Below, piece by piece: positions 23,551-34,560 of a DNA stretch of 64,000 nucleotides (position 1 is the stretch's first letter; every line of letters starts with the position of its first letter). Source of the DNA: Acanthochlamys bracteata. Lineage: Eukaryota > Streptophyta > Magnoliopsida > Pandanales > Velloziaceae. The position numbers were made by a program, and so were the translations under genes. The notes beneath the pieces were generated by a model. The model was not told the origin of the DNA, ran no database searches, and was given only the letters and a program-made list of their open reading frames with translations. The stretch lies in the NCBI GenBank assembly GCA_019914995.1, contig CM034138.1, positions 5,157,903 through 5,221,902 of the forward strand. Reading direction: 5' to 3'.

Positions 23551-24047
23551 TGTAATGTCTAGATTTGTTGGTGGGCTAAAGCAAGACATAGTTGGAAATA
23601 TAAACCCTTATATGCAATGTTCTCATCCTTCTTTTACTTTCTTCTTACTTCTCCACACCTCTCTATTTTGCTAGACACCGCTTCCTTCTCACAGCACCAG
23701 CTCCTCACGCCATGCGATAAACCTTCCCCGGCGACGACCATCTCCTCAAGCCACTACGTTCATCTTCTCTGTCTATGCATCACTATTGCGGCTCCAGCGA
23801 GTGACGCCGCATTGAATAGTAAAATTAGGGTTTTGTCTAGTTGATTCTCCGACGATTTGATAACGGTAGATAGTTAGAAATTCTACTCTCAACGTAATAA
23901 GTCTTTTCCCTCACCTAATTGTGTTGATTTTCGGCTCCGACGTATGATTTTGCACAAGTTCACCGCCGAACGTTATTCCTCCGATTTTCGACCGTTGGCG
24001 TGAAACTAAAGCTCGTCGTCTTTTTTGTTTGGGTTCTACTACCAGTG

Positions 24048-26671
24048 TGTAATAGCTTAACTTGTGGTGGGCTAAACTAAGCCATACTTGCAGACAAAGG
24101 CCCTAACATGCAATGTTTTTTCTTTCTCTTTTTATTTTCTTCTCCTTATCTTCTTTTTCCTCTTCTCCACCCGACAGCCACCCTCTCGATCTCCTTCCCG
24201 GCGTCTGATCAGTCCAGTTCGACGGAGATTTCTCTTCTTTTTCACTCCGGCGTGCATATCCTCACTCTCTTCTTCGTCTTCCTACCTCAATTTCACCGAA
24301 TTTAGCTTGATCATCACCGAGCCAAAAATCCTAATCTTCGCCAGAGTTGTTCGTCGGACTGCCGTGAAATTAATAATTTTGGTCGCTTATGTCACTTTTT
24401 GACTTCGCCGTCTTCTTTGTCAAACTCTACTAGTGATGATGGTTCATTTTGAAGCTTGGTTTCTATTCTTGGTCGGAGTTCGCCAAAACCCTAGATCTCG
24501 CCGAAATTCGATAATCCGGCGAGCTCCACGGCCGAGGTAAGCGTATGTTCTTTTGTGCTCGTTTTGAACTCTTGAATTTGTTATTGGATTAGCATTAACC
24601 CATTCTATCTTAGGTGATTCGTTAATCGAGAATCGATTAAGTTTGTCATTGCGATGCAACGTCGATTTAATTCTGGTCGCCTTTGATTCGGTAAGCTTTT
24701 TAATCCTCTAACTTTAGCAATTGTTAAATAGTTAATGCTTTGGGTTGGTTTCCATTTATTCTGAGTATGTGTTAAATCTTATTTGATTATGCGCTAGAGT
24801 TGAGAGTGGAGTTAAACCTAGTGTTGCTGCTTGATGATAGCTTATGTACTTAGATGATTGCATGGAACTCAGGTGAGGGTTACCGTGCCTTTCTTTTTCT
24901 AGTGATATCTTTAGATTGTTTGGCACAGGTAACATCAACTTGAGACCTCGGCATATTTTGCCACTTTCTATGTATTGATTAAATTATTCCTCATGCTATA
25001 TTATGTGTGTTGTTGAAGCATGCTTGTAAAGGATCCATAACGAACTAACCTAGAAAGCATGTCGCATTTAATGGCTTATTTTGTTAAAGAACCAATGGTA
25101 GGAACTACTAGGCATGCTTTAGGAGTTTTGCATGCAATATATAATTTTGGTTGTAAATTATGATTATATGACATCATATTTATAATTATAATAGCATGTT
25201 AGCATTTCATGAATCTAGGTGGCATGCTTATAGAATATGTTTGATGTACACATTACTGCTTATGATAGCATTTGAATGCATTGGACATATCATGTTCATT
25301 GTGTGAAAATCTATTATATCGCATTTACTTGTTAAGGACTACATTGATATAGAATGCAGAACTTGACAAGTATTGTCCTAACTCATATTATAGATGCTTG
25401 CATATATGCTGGGTCGTAGGACATATTAGGAACCGAGCTCTAAGATGTGGATTACCTGTTGATCGCAGGACATACTAGATATCAAGTTATGAGATGTGGA
25501 TTACCGGTGAGTCATAAGGAATACTCGGCACCGAGATATATGGATAGCCAATGGGTTTATGACATACTAGGCATCGAGATATTAGATATGGATAGCCGGT
25601 GGATCCCGAGGCATAATTGGCACTGAGCTTGTTTGACTCTGATATATATAAAGGTACTATATATATGCTTGTTTGATATGTATAGTGACATGATGCAAGT
25701 GGAGATGTGATTTCACTCGATCACTTAAGCTATTTGCCTCTTCTGATGCATTGCATGCATTATTATCATATGCTTGCTGGTGTGGATATGTTATATATAT
25801 ATGTATTATTGCCTTGAAATGAGTGCATGGGTATGTTGACATACATAAAGATGCATATGACCTTGAGAATAGTATTATCGATTTTCTGGCATAAGTATAT
25901 GCAACATCCATTGAGTCATTAATTGCATATGCATAACATTATAACATAAAAATAGAGAATCTGCATAGCATAATAACTTCATAAAAGGAATGAAGTACTG
26001 TATGTTGCATCTCATTTTTATCGTATCCTCTCTACTGAGGACTGAGTCGGTATAGAACTATTCAGAAATTGGTAGGAATAATCTTGATCAATCTTTGCAT
26101 TTTTGTACATGTAGAAATATACAAATCAAATATTAGAAAATGCATCAGAAAATTTAAAATGGTGCATCTGCTTTTCACCTCACTGAGACTGGGCTCACCT
26201 TCTTTCTTTTATTTGTCTTCTCCCAATCTTTACAGGATTTTATTTAAATTTAGTGGACTCGGTCGTTGTGGATTGAAGACACATCATGGGTATGTTAATC
26301 GTTTCATATTTTATTTAGTTAGCTCTATAACGTTCGAGGGACTGTACTATGTGGCACCCGATTATTGATTTATTGTTTTCTCTTTTTGTTGAGATTTATT
26401 AGCAGAGGTAGCAGTTCTATAATCTGTTAAGTCTTTTACGTGTTTTTTTATTTTATCTTAGTGTAGTTTCTAAGAACTTGTGGTATTGTGATTTTAATTT
26501 ATTTCAAATAGGTTTTCCCTTATTTTACAAAAAAGGTTCTGCAGAAATTGTTTTTACAAAACTTTTACACGTATTGTTTTGAAGTCAATTCTTGTAGACT
26601 TATTGGGCTGGACTTTGCTTGGGCTTGGTTTAGTCTAATGTCGGTCATGGCTCTTTGGTTGGGTCGTGACA
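24048..26671 (+). repeat. Solo Tekay-type LTR inside another LTR, perfect 5-bp target duplication
   Basis: It begins TGTAATA at 24048 and ends GTGACA at 26671, a length of 2624 bp. CAGTG is found directly on both sides (24043-24047 and 26672-26676). At this exact point the outer LTR sequence stops and resumes. The absence of internal domains with intact flanks is the signature of LTR-LTR recombination after insertion. It belongs to the same broad family as the full element at 38435 but is well diverged from it. Confidence 0.85.
25400..25640 (+). repeat. LTR-internal subrepeats, about 50 bp unit
   Basis: Around five degenerate units built on GACATACTAGGCAYCGAG followed by a TATGGATAGCCGGTGG-like spacer. 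The same array occurs in the other Tekay-type LTRs of the window. Confidence 0.7.
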
Positions 26672-27624
26672 CAGTGCTGCTCCTTTTCACTGCTTTAAAC
26701 TCTCTCGGTCGGAACCCTAATTTGCTAAAATCTGCCGAAACATTTTTGGCGACTCGATTTAGATGAGTTAAAAATTCTCATGTAGCATATTTGAAATTAT
26801 TATTAGACGAATTATTGATTCGCTTCGTTCTAGGTAATCGCTGGATTGGAAATAGGCGAATTGTTACCGATTCAAGTCGTTTTGAACTTCGATCTTCCTA
26901 TCTCCTATGAAGTTTCTTGAATTCATTAGATTTAGTATTTATTATGTAGTGGAGAGGAAATAGAATGAATGGTTGAATTGATGAAATTATAAAATGGTTC
27001 GTCGTGTGCTATTGGAATTTATACTTGAACTTAATTATGCATTTTATTACAGGTATGTGGTTTAGTTTACATTTAGCATGCGTGTTTATTAAATATGCCT
27101 GCACGCCACTAGGTGGTATGAGTGACTTGAGTTATGGTGGTGCGACTTAGAGTTGACAGTTGATATAAATAATTGTTTGGACAGCATGTGAGAATTACCG
27201 TGGATTTGTTCCTATAGCTATATCATTAAGCTTTCGACACATGTAAGATTTGCTTTGAAAATTATAGCATGCATTGCTATTCTTCTTAAATATTCTAATT
27301 TGTGCTTCTTACTACATATATCTGTACATGCTTATGCTTACTTGACATCATGTTCATAGTTATTGGTAGCATGTTTGCATATGGTAGACTATGTAACATA
27401 ATTATGGGAATATGTAATATACATGTCAATGCTTACATTTCAAATATGCAATATATATATCAATGCTTACCTTTCAAATATGCATGAGTATAATTATCAT
27501 AGAATGTTCATTGTGTCAAAATCTATTGTATTGCATCTATTTGTTAAGGACTATATTAGAATGAGACAATACAAAACCTGACAAGTATTGCCATAACTTA
27601 TTATATTATAAATGCTTGCATGAG

Positions 27625-27800
27625 ATATCGATACGGTGGGTCTCAGAACGTACTGAACACAGAGATATATGGATAGTCGATGGGTCCTAAGGCATAATGG
27701 GTATCGAGTTATAGGATATGAATTCCCGGTGGGTCCCAGAACATACTAGGCACTGAGTTGTGATCGTATTTGTTTATCGGTATATCCCAAGACATACTGG
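27625..27800 (+). repeat. LTR-internal subrepeats, outer LTR
   Basis: About four units with the core CATACTGGGCACTGAG and the spacer GGTGGGTCCCAGA. It is colinear with the array in the inner solo LTR. Confidence 0.7.
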
Positions 27801-28658
27801 GCACTGAGCTTGCTTGTGATTCTGATATATGAAAATATTATATATGTATGCTTGTATGATATAAATAACAGCGTGATGCGAGTTTGAGATATGATCTCAC
27901 TTGATCACCTACTTGTATGGTTGTTACTATTAATGTATTCGCATATATCATTACATATGCTTGCTTGCTTGGAAGCATTATATATTTGTATATTATTTAT
28001 AGCCATAACAGTTGCATGACATTATTTCAGATTATCGTATATCTCTGCTAAGAACTGAGTCGGTATGTGACGATTCAGGACTTAGTAGAATCTGATCTGA
28101 TTTATCGTTGCATATGCTGCATATAGATAGTATTACAACACCTAGGTAATGCATTAGTTATCTTAATTGGGAATTTTGCTATTTTACCACGCTGAGACTG
28201 AGCTCACATTTTTTTTTTCTTTGGCCTCCTCCAGATAAATTAGAGACTAATGGACACTGATTAAATCTAGTACTACTAAACGGAGAGATGTGTTGAAGGT
28301 ATAGTCGAGGGGCATTGACTTTCTTGTACCTTATTCTATGCAGTATTGTGATAGTCTCTAATTTAGATTGTGATAGGTGTTACGACTATCGGCAACCACC
28401 AGTGATGTTTGAGGTATAAACCGTTTTCATATTGGTTGTTTTTTTCTTTTGGATTTATGGTGATAAGTATAGTTATTGTTTATTCACAAGTTCTCCGTAT
28501 TGAGTTTTAGGGAAGGTCATGTAGAAATTTGTTTGAATTTGGTAAGTTGTCGGTTTTATCGAGTTTTGGAGCAGGCTTACTAAATTTGGTCGAGTTTCGG
28601 TCTTGTCTGAGTTCAATTTAATTTAGTGTCGGTCAGAGTCTACTTTTAGGTCTTGATA

Positions 28659-28929
28659 TAATAGCCTTGGCCGTACTTGTTGGGAAGTGGTCGATAATTT
28701 AGTTCAATGTATCGTTCTACTTAAAATATAGACCCGATGAGCTCGTTGTCTTTTATTTGAGGCCGGCGTCGTCAGGTCGAATCTTCTTTGTTAGATCAAT
28801 ACAATGGCATAAGAGATTACGATTTCGGCTCAAAGGTTGTTATTTGAGATATAAAGTAGGGTCTAATTGAATGCATTATAGTCAATAACTATCTTCCTAA
28901 TACCTTGTCATGATAGCTGGGATTGGGTT
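28659..28929. other. Unassigned flank of the LTR nest
   Basis: No gene seen. It may belong to the Ulp1-bearing transposon that follows. Confidence 0.35.
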
Positions 28930-28935
28930 TATAGT

Positions 28936-29945
28936 ATGATTATTGCAGCTGCAGAAATACTAATTTCAGAAAGCTTGTCTCTTGCAGGTAAGAAAGAAGA
29001 TTTGAGAGACGTTATTCCATCAGTGAAGGTCATAGTCCGTTCTCATATTCACCAAATATGCGCAAATATCCGAAATAAGGCTGCGCAACACCCGAGAGTT
29101 GTAGACAAGCTAAAAGAGTCATGCCTCAGACATATTATCTATTGTCTTCCTCAACGAATTCCACAATATTGTTAGGTTCTCCATAATCTTACTGCGGCAG
29201 TAAGTTGTAGGATGCACGAAAAGACTTCATTACAAATTAAGACGGAGGACTTGTAACTTTAGTTCCGTCAAATTCTATAGGGTGACTGAATTATAAATGG
29301 CAGAACGCGAGAACGATGCTCTCCTGACAGATCACAATAGGAAGGGAACGATCCGGGAGAGATTCTTCTGCGGTTCCACTAAGTTGTGCAGGAAAGAACT
29401 TGCGAAAAGATATCAAATTCTGCTGCAATAACTTTCACAACGTTGACGAGTTCATCAAATTTAGCTTGATATATTTTATGGAGATTGGCATATGGAACGA
29501 CAATGAGGGGAGCGGTCACCCTTCGGATTGGAAGGTGATGCAATTGGCGGATGATTGGGGATCCTTCAACAGCTTTCCCTAGGGCAACCGTAGTTATAAG
29601 CTAACGATTGATTTCCTAAGCAGAGCCCTTCGGTTTTGGAGAATAGGTGACTCCAAGGGTAGTAGAGATACCTCAAAGACTTGATCACATATATATTCTC
29701 TCAAGGGTCTTCCATACATGTTTATATAAGTATATCTTAATCAAAACGATTGTTTACTATTATTTGGATCGGTTGTCGTTAAATAAGTGTAATGTGCTGT
29801 GTGGACGATGCAGGTTTGGGAGTACGAAGTCTTTCCTGAGCTGTGTGAGTCCTATGCATGCCTCAACAAGGAGTTCCGAGGGGATAATCACCCACTGCTG
29901 GTGCAATAAAAGTTGGTGGAGGGCAGCTCTAGAGTAAGCGGTGAC
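28936..29945 (+). pseudogene. DUF1985-like N-terminal region of the transposon protein
   Basis: A first piece (28936-29175) contains KLKESCLRHII, similar to the start of DUF1985-like regions (eSCFGHLLD). A second, near 29537-29625, reads MQLADDWGSFNSFP, an in-frame TAG at 29580-29582 where Trp is expected, then GNRSYKLTIDFLSRAL. The family pattern is FNxYPWGRxxYExT. A third, near 29815-29945, reads VWEYEVFPELCESYACLNK, matching the LQVWAYEAIPELG block of the family, and has TAA near 29908. The similarity is from memory of the family. Confidence 0.55.
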
Positions 29946-30219
29946 GTAGTTCGAGATATGTTCACTAAAACTTGACAAGGTGATTCTCAAGCATTTGCTC
30001 TTTCATACTATTGTTATACTATTATTACTCATCGACAAATAGTTATTAGTATCATGTTATTGGTAGGAAGCAATTTTCGAGATCGCCCCAGATGATGCTA
30101 AGGCATCCTAGCCTTACCAACACGGCGACGTGCACCCGTTGCTTCCAGCTTTTGCGTCACCTCAAGCTTTCATGTCGCTGCAAGGTTATGTGTACCTATG
30201 TCCATAGGCTTCCTCACAA

Positions 30220-30640
30220 CCGTCACCGCAAGCTCCCGATGTTGCAAGAGGTCGAAAGGTTGACGCACGTGGTGTCTGACATGAAGGCCGAGATCGTTGA
30301 GTTGAAAGAGATAAATGCAGAATTGAAAGCCACAGTAATGCAATAGTCGACCACCGTGGAACTACTGCACGAGGGCATAGAAGACCAGCATAAGGCCACA
30401 GAAGACCTACAGAGGGCCACGGAAGAGCGCCATGAGGCTATGGACTTAAAGTTAAGTAGTTGTTGGATTTGAAGGCTATGTTCGAAAAGCTGCTTCGGAC
30501 ATACAATGCTGATAGTGGTAGGGAAAGCACAGTGAGTCCAACCGGGGTGGTATCCCGTATGAATCGGGCTCGAAAAACAGTCTTTGTTGCCTTAGATGAG
30601 GAGGACGGGACAGAGCGGCCTTCTCAAAGAAAAAGGTCTA
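30220..30640 (+). pseudogene. Coiled-coil and basic linker of the transposon protein
   Basis: About 40 residues from 30226 (LQEVERLTHVVSDMKAEIVE onward) show heptad-like Leu/Val/Ile spacing. After a stop near 30345, a second Glu/His/Ala-rich helical stretch contains repeated ATED/ATEE units (to about 30450). A further piece from 30460 includes MNRARKTVF and a Glu/Asp-rich then Lys/Arg-rich segment (30595-30645). This fits the linker between DUF1985 and the protease. Confidence 0.5.
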
Positions 30641-30649
30641 GACCCATCT

Positions 30650-31560
30650 TTGTTGCACACTGGTGGTTCTTCGCCCTTTTGTGTGCACCTATTTGTTACT
30701 TAACAAATGAGGTAATGCTTGATGTTGTTTGTTCTTTTGCCATCAAACTTTATGATTACTAACTACCTTTGATATCGAAACCTATTTGTGTCTGTTTTGT
30801 TTTGTAGCATACGAAAATTTGAGTCTACAGCCGCGCAATACTCTTGCTCCATCGGGAGTCTACTACTCAAAATATTTGGTCATCAACCTATTCATTTATG
30901 TAAGTTCTATAACGTCAAATGGTCAGTTTTTTGTATGTTAAAATAGTAATGCATTTTTTGTTATAGCAAAAATTACTTGCTGAGTGGCGAAGATAAGTCA
31001 CAACCACTCTCGCCAGAACAGGAGCTTGTCGGTCTTAAGATCGAGAACCAAGATCTTAAGATGGTTCCCTGTTGATTATGGCCAAAAAACGATCCAACCA
31101 TTAAGGGGTAGATGGAACACGACCGAGTTCTCTTTCCTATCTTTACTCGTCAAGCTCACTGGGTCTCGATTGAGCTTCTCTTGAAGACTTGGAGAGTTTC
31201 AATCTCGAAGGAGAGCTCGACTTTCTCATGGAATGACTTGATCCTGTTCTAAAGCTTTGTGAAACGCTGCGTATAGAAAATGGAGTATAGGAAATAGAGC
31301 ACATCAAAGGTCCTCAGCAAGTTGTAAAGTACGACCTTTCGGTAATAGTTAGTATGCATAATTTCTATCGAAAAATTAGACGTGACCGACCATTTTCTTT
31401 TTTGTCGTAGTGATGATTATGAGGTCTTCGCGCTGACCTATCTAGAATACTTGAGCGTCGATAAGGACGTGCCGTATATAACTTAGGACAAAATATGCGA
31501 TCTCCGGTTCATGAAAGCTGTGGAGCTATTTTCTTGTGGAAAGCCCACACCAGTTTTACC
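30650..31560 (+). pseudogene. Ulp1/C48-type protease domain, catalytic Cys lost
   Basis: SUMO-type C48 proteases use a His-Asp-Cys triad. A first piece (30655-30762) has FALLCAPICYLTNEVMLDVV, matching the FxxLxxPxxWLTDExID entry motif. A second (31112-31252) has DRVLFPIFTRQAHWVSIELL; its HW (His at 31157-31159) is the family's catalytic His position. A third, after an acceptor-like TTTTTGTCGTAG, starts at 31412 with DDYEVFALTYLEYLSVDKDV and continues past an in-frame TAG to RFMKAVELFS. The family motif is DCGVF, so Tyr-Glu stands where the catalytic Cys-Gly should be. Introns probably separated the pieces. It cannot be an active protease. Confidence 0.62.
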
Positions 31561-31620
31561 CAACGTCATCTGTCCAAACAGTGCGGATGATGAGATAGAA
31601 CAAACTATGAAGAAGGTACA

Positions 31621-32877
31621 CTAGGTATTTTTTTCGACAGCGTAAACAAAAAAGGAGATGCAAATAATAATATTTTACTATAACGTTAGCATTATTCCCA
31701 CCTATAGATATTTTTGTATAGATATTCATTTATTTCATTGATATTGTAATTGTTTTAATGTTATTGACATTTATTCCATTATGTCGTTGGTGTTTAGAGT
31801 GAAGTTGTGTGCTTATCTCCAGATGTAACTATAAAATTTCAAATTGCTTTTTTGTTCTTGTAACTTATTCCTAAGTATGTTTGATTGCCCTTCCTCATGA
31901 TATTTTGCGCTTTCTTGTAACAATTTTTTGCCCAAATATTGTGGCGAAACAATCGTTCGACCTTTGATAGCGGGATATGACTTCAAAATGTTATGATTAT
32001 CGACCACTATCGATATCATAGTAGTTCTTGACCTGTTATCAACCTTTGAATATAAACGACCATTGTGATCTCTTTTGGGTTTATGGCGATCTTGTGTGAC
32101 CTTATATCGACCTTCAATTGAAGTTTTCACGACCTATTTTTAATAAAATATTCCTTTTTCCTTACTAACTAACATTGTTAACACATCATAATAATTAACC
32201 GGCAAGAGTATTAGAGGAAGATGGTGCATCTCTCTTTGCTCAGCCAACGTCCATGGAGAGGAGAGGGAAATTTCCACTACGTAATTGTGAATCTTACAAT
32301 AATTTGAAGCAAAAGATAGAACAAAATCTTGTAAAATCTCCAACGAGATGATGATTAAACTCTCTAGAGAAAGAGAGGTGTAAAAACAAGCTCTTGACAA
32401 CCAAATAAACTTCTCCCAAGAAAATTTCAATGTAGAAAAGGGTAGAAAAAGAAAACATGAGAAAAGACGGTTAAACTAAAGAATCTGCCAAATTCTGTCT
32501 AATGTCTACAACTGGTCATGCAGAAGTTTAGAAACAAGTCAATCACTAAGGCAAAGGTCAATAGCTCCTTTTCCAAAAGAGGAGAGGTTGCAGTGGGACC
32601 ATATATGGTCGAGAAACACTGTAGCTGGTAGCCCAAAGTCTAAAAGAAGTCTTTCAAGGTCAAAAACAACTCTAAGGTCGAGAAAAGCCCTTAAACGTGA
32701 TCATCAAAGGTTGGAAATCAACTCAAAAGATAATAGTTACATTATCCAAACATCGTCAATTTCATCATTTTATCAGTAATCAAAAATTCAATCATGGATA
32801 CTCCAATGTTGAATTAAATTGCCGGCGAATGCCCCTACCACGGGGCAGGAGGGACTACGGGGCCGTTTGCTCAACTA
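31621..32877. other. Unassigned sequence, probably transposon-derived
   Basis: No gene recognised. The short words GGTCGA, CGACC and TCGACC recur on both strands between 31940 and 32720. The stretch might be the 3' part of the Ulp1-bearing transposon. Confidence 0.35.
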
Positions 32878-33029
32878 GCGTTTAGTCATAATTCGGCACA
32901 CAATAACCTTGCGTCACTTGCTGTGCGGTGCGATCATCAGTAGGGTAAAACTAACCTGTCTCACGTCAATCTAAATCCAACTCACGTTCCCTGTTGGTGA
33001 GTTAACAATCCAACACTTGGTGAATTCTG
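32878..33029 (-). rRNA. Fragment of nuclear 25S rRNA gene (pseudogene), internal deletion
   Basis: On the minus strand, 33029-32934 reads CAGAATTCACCAAGTGTTGG ... GAGACAGGTTAGTTTTACCC, then CTACTGATGA. This is the 3' domain of plant 25S rRNA with several substitutions. An 11-bp spacer follows, then 32922-32878 reads AGCAAGTGACGCAAGG ... GTGTGCCGAATTATGACTAA, matching the later GCCAGTGGCGCGAAGC ... GTGTGCTGGATTATGACTGA part. The intervening segment, which in real 25S holds the sarcin-ricin loop, is missing. The fragment is short, mutated and isolated, so it is a dispersed pseudogene and not part of an rDNA array. Confidence 0.82.
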
Positions 33030-33525
33030 TGTCACCACTTAGCGTTGAGCCTTGTGACACGATAGGTAATTTATCGAACTTTATTTTTCGGCTCCGAAGA
33101 AGAAGCCCGTTGGGCGAGTTGAGCCCCACCTTCCGAACCTTCACAGAACACAACAGGGTGCAGCCGAAGCAATAGGCGCACACTAGCAAGACTGACGTCC
33201 TAGATGTTACCCAATAGTCAACAATACTCCTTACGGTTGTAGAGTGCTGCCGACTTCTTGAGTCGGCTTGCAGGTGGATGCTGCAGAGGTAGCATACAAC
33301 TCCATTGTGATGTTTTTCGAATTTTCCAATTTATAGTGACTCCCATTAGTAAGAGCACATCTCTTCCGCCATATTTTCTTCATCGATTATTGTTGATCCT
33401 ATAGGTGGTTCTTGTAATATGGATATGTTGATACTTGAGATGAAATGACTAGTTAAGACATTAATGGCGTTGTTGAAAATAGAGACAAATGCATAGGCTC
33501 ATATTCATGAGTTGGAGTCACTGTA

Positions 33526-33620
33526 CTGTTGGTAATTATCACCCTCGGTTAGCATCATATCTATACTAGAATGCTGCAGTTCAGTCTCAGGAACCAAGAG
33601 GTTGAAAAGTAGACGAAAAA
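33526..33620 (+). repeat. Diverged direct repeat, first copy
   Basis: It shares with 34466-34560 the order TTGGTRATTAT, CCCTMGGTWAGC, ATCTAT, GAAYGCT, AGTCTC, AGGTT and TAGACGA at about 70% identity by eye. Confidence 0.55.
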
Positions 33621-34465
33621 TGTAGCCAAACATATATGGGGACGTTGAAAAAAAGAGATGAAACGCGCCAGTTCATCGAAACGTTAATAGATCCCTGTCT
33701 AAGCAGTGCGGTAGTTATGTTGTTTTTATTAATCACTTTTAAGTGTTGGTAATTTTAAGAAGTCCTCATGTTAATAGGCGCCATTATAAATTGGAGAATA
33801 GAGTGATACAAAAAACATTACAGGCTTCACAGCGTACAAGTTTGGATGTATACGAATAACTTGAACTCGGTAGTGTGCCCCCACTGGAAAGAGTAATATT
33901 GAGTATGAATCCCGGGGCTTTGTAGGGGATTACGAGTTTAAGAAACCGAGTTCAATGTCGGGCCTCTCGGTGTCGGAAGCGCAAAAGGTAGCCGAAATGA
34001 TTAATATTGAGTATGAAGTGCTCTCGGGCCAAAGCAACATCCTCAACCTACCGTTATGTCTCCTGTTTATCCTCAACCTACCCCAAACTCATTAAGATAT
34101 GCAGAGAAGGTTTTACCGACGTGTTATTGCCATTTGGCTTGAAAATACTTGGCTGTTAGTTACAAGTGGGACAACAATGGCGGTATCCAACTCGTTGACT
34201 GATTCCTTAGTTGAAGTTTCACATAACTCGTTGCTGAGTGATACCCACGTAGAGATACCTACCAACCATCATGTGGCTCCATGCCTCGTAGATGTAATAC
34301 TGAAATGCTGGCGGTCTTCACAATCACGCAAATTTGACAGAATTTAGTTTATGTATCACTTGTGTCCAGTTATTCTTTCACAAAATTGGTCGAAATATAA
34401 ATGAAAGGCATGTGGACTTGTCGTCCGATGTCATAGTTATGAGATGAATAGTCTTGACTAGGTGA

Positions 34466-34560
34466 CTATTGGTGATTATGTACCCTAGGTAAGCGTCGAA
34501 TCTATTTTGGAACGCTACGGGTAGGGTCTCGTGAAACGAAAGGTTTAAAATTAGACGAGA
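34466..34560 (+). repeat. Diverged direct repeat, second copy
   Basis: Partner of 33526-33620, offset about 940 bp. The function is unknown. Confidence 0.55.

Larger units (their letters stand above)
23551..28658 (+). repeat. Old Tekay-type LTR, interrupted by a solo LTR
   Basis: The two parts, 23551-24047 and 26672-28658, match successive parts of the Tekay LTR at 38435-40937. The start TGTAATG and the end CTTGATA correspond to TGTAATA and CTTGACA there. Shared blocks are TATGCAATGTT, GCGGCTCCAGCGAG, GTGTTGATTTTCGGCTCC, GTCGGAACCCTAA, the GACATACTGGGCAC subrepeats and the GAGACTGAGCTCAC block. No primer site or coding region is next to it, so it is probably a solo LTR. The flanks (TATAG and TAATA) do not give a clean 5-bp duplication. 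Confidence 0.7.
28930..31620 (+). mobile_element. Wrecked protein gene of a Ulp1-bearing DNA transposon (MULE/Kaonashi or CACTA type)
   Basis: Several separate pieces in order resemble the large plant transposon proteins that combine a DUF1985-type N-terminal region, a coiled coil and a C-terminal C48 (Ulp1-like) protease. They are listed individually below. Such proteins are common in MULE (Kaonashi) and some CACTA elements; I cannot tell which, because no terminal repeats or transposase domain could be located. The coding sequence has several stops and frame changes between pieces, so it is inactive. Boundaries of the whole transposon are unknown and it may extend to 36 kb. Confidence 0.6.

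Noticed and set aside
28936-28992. Possible Helitron or LTR start near the first piece of the transposon protein
   Set aside because: No CTRR-type end, hairpin or LTR start could be found.
32971-33189. Minus-strand open stretch of 72 codons
   Set aside because: It overlaps the 25S rRNA fragment and its flank, so it is not coding.
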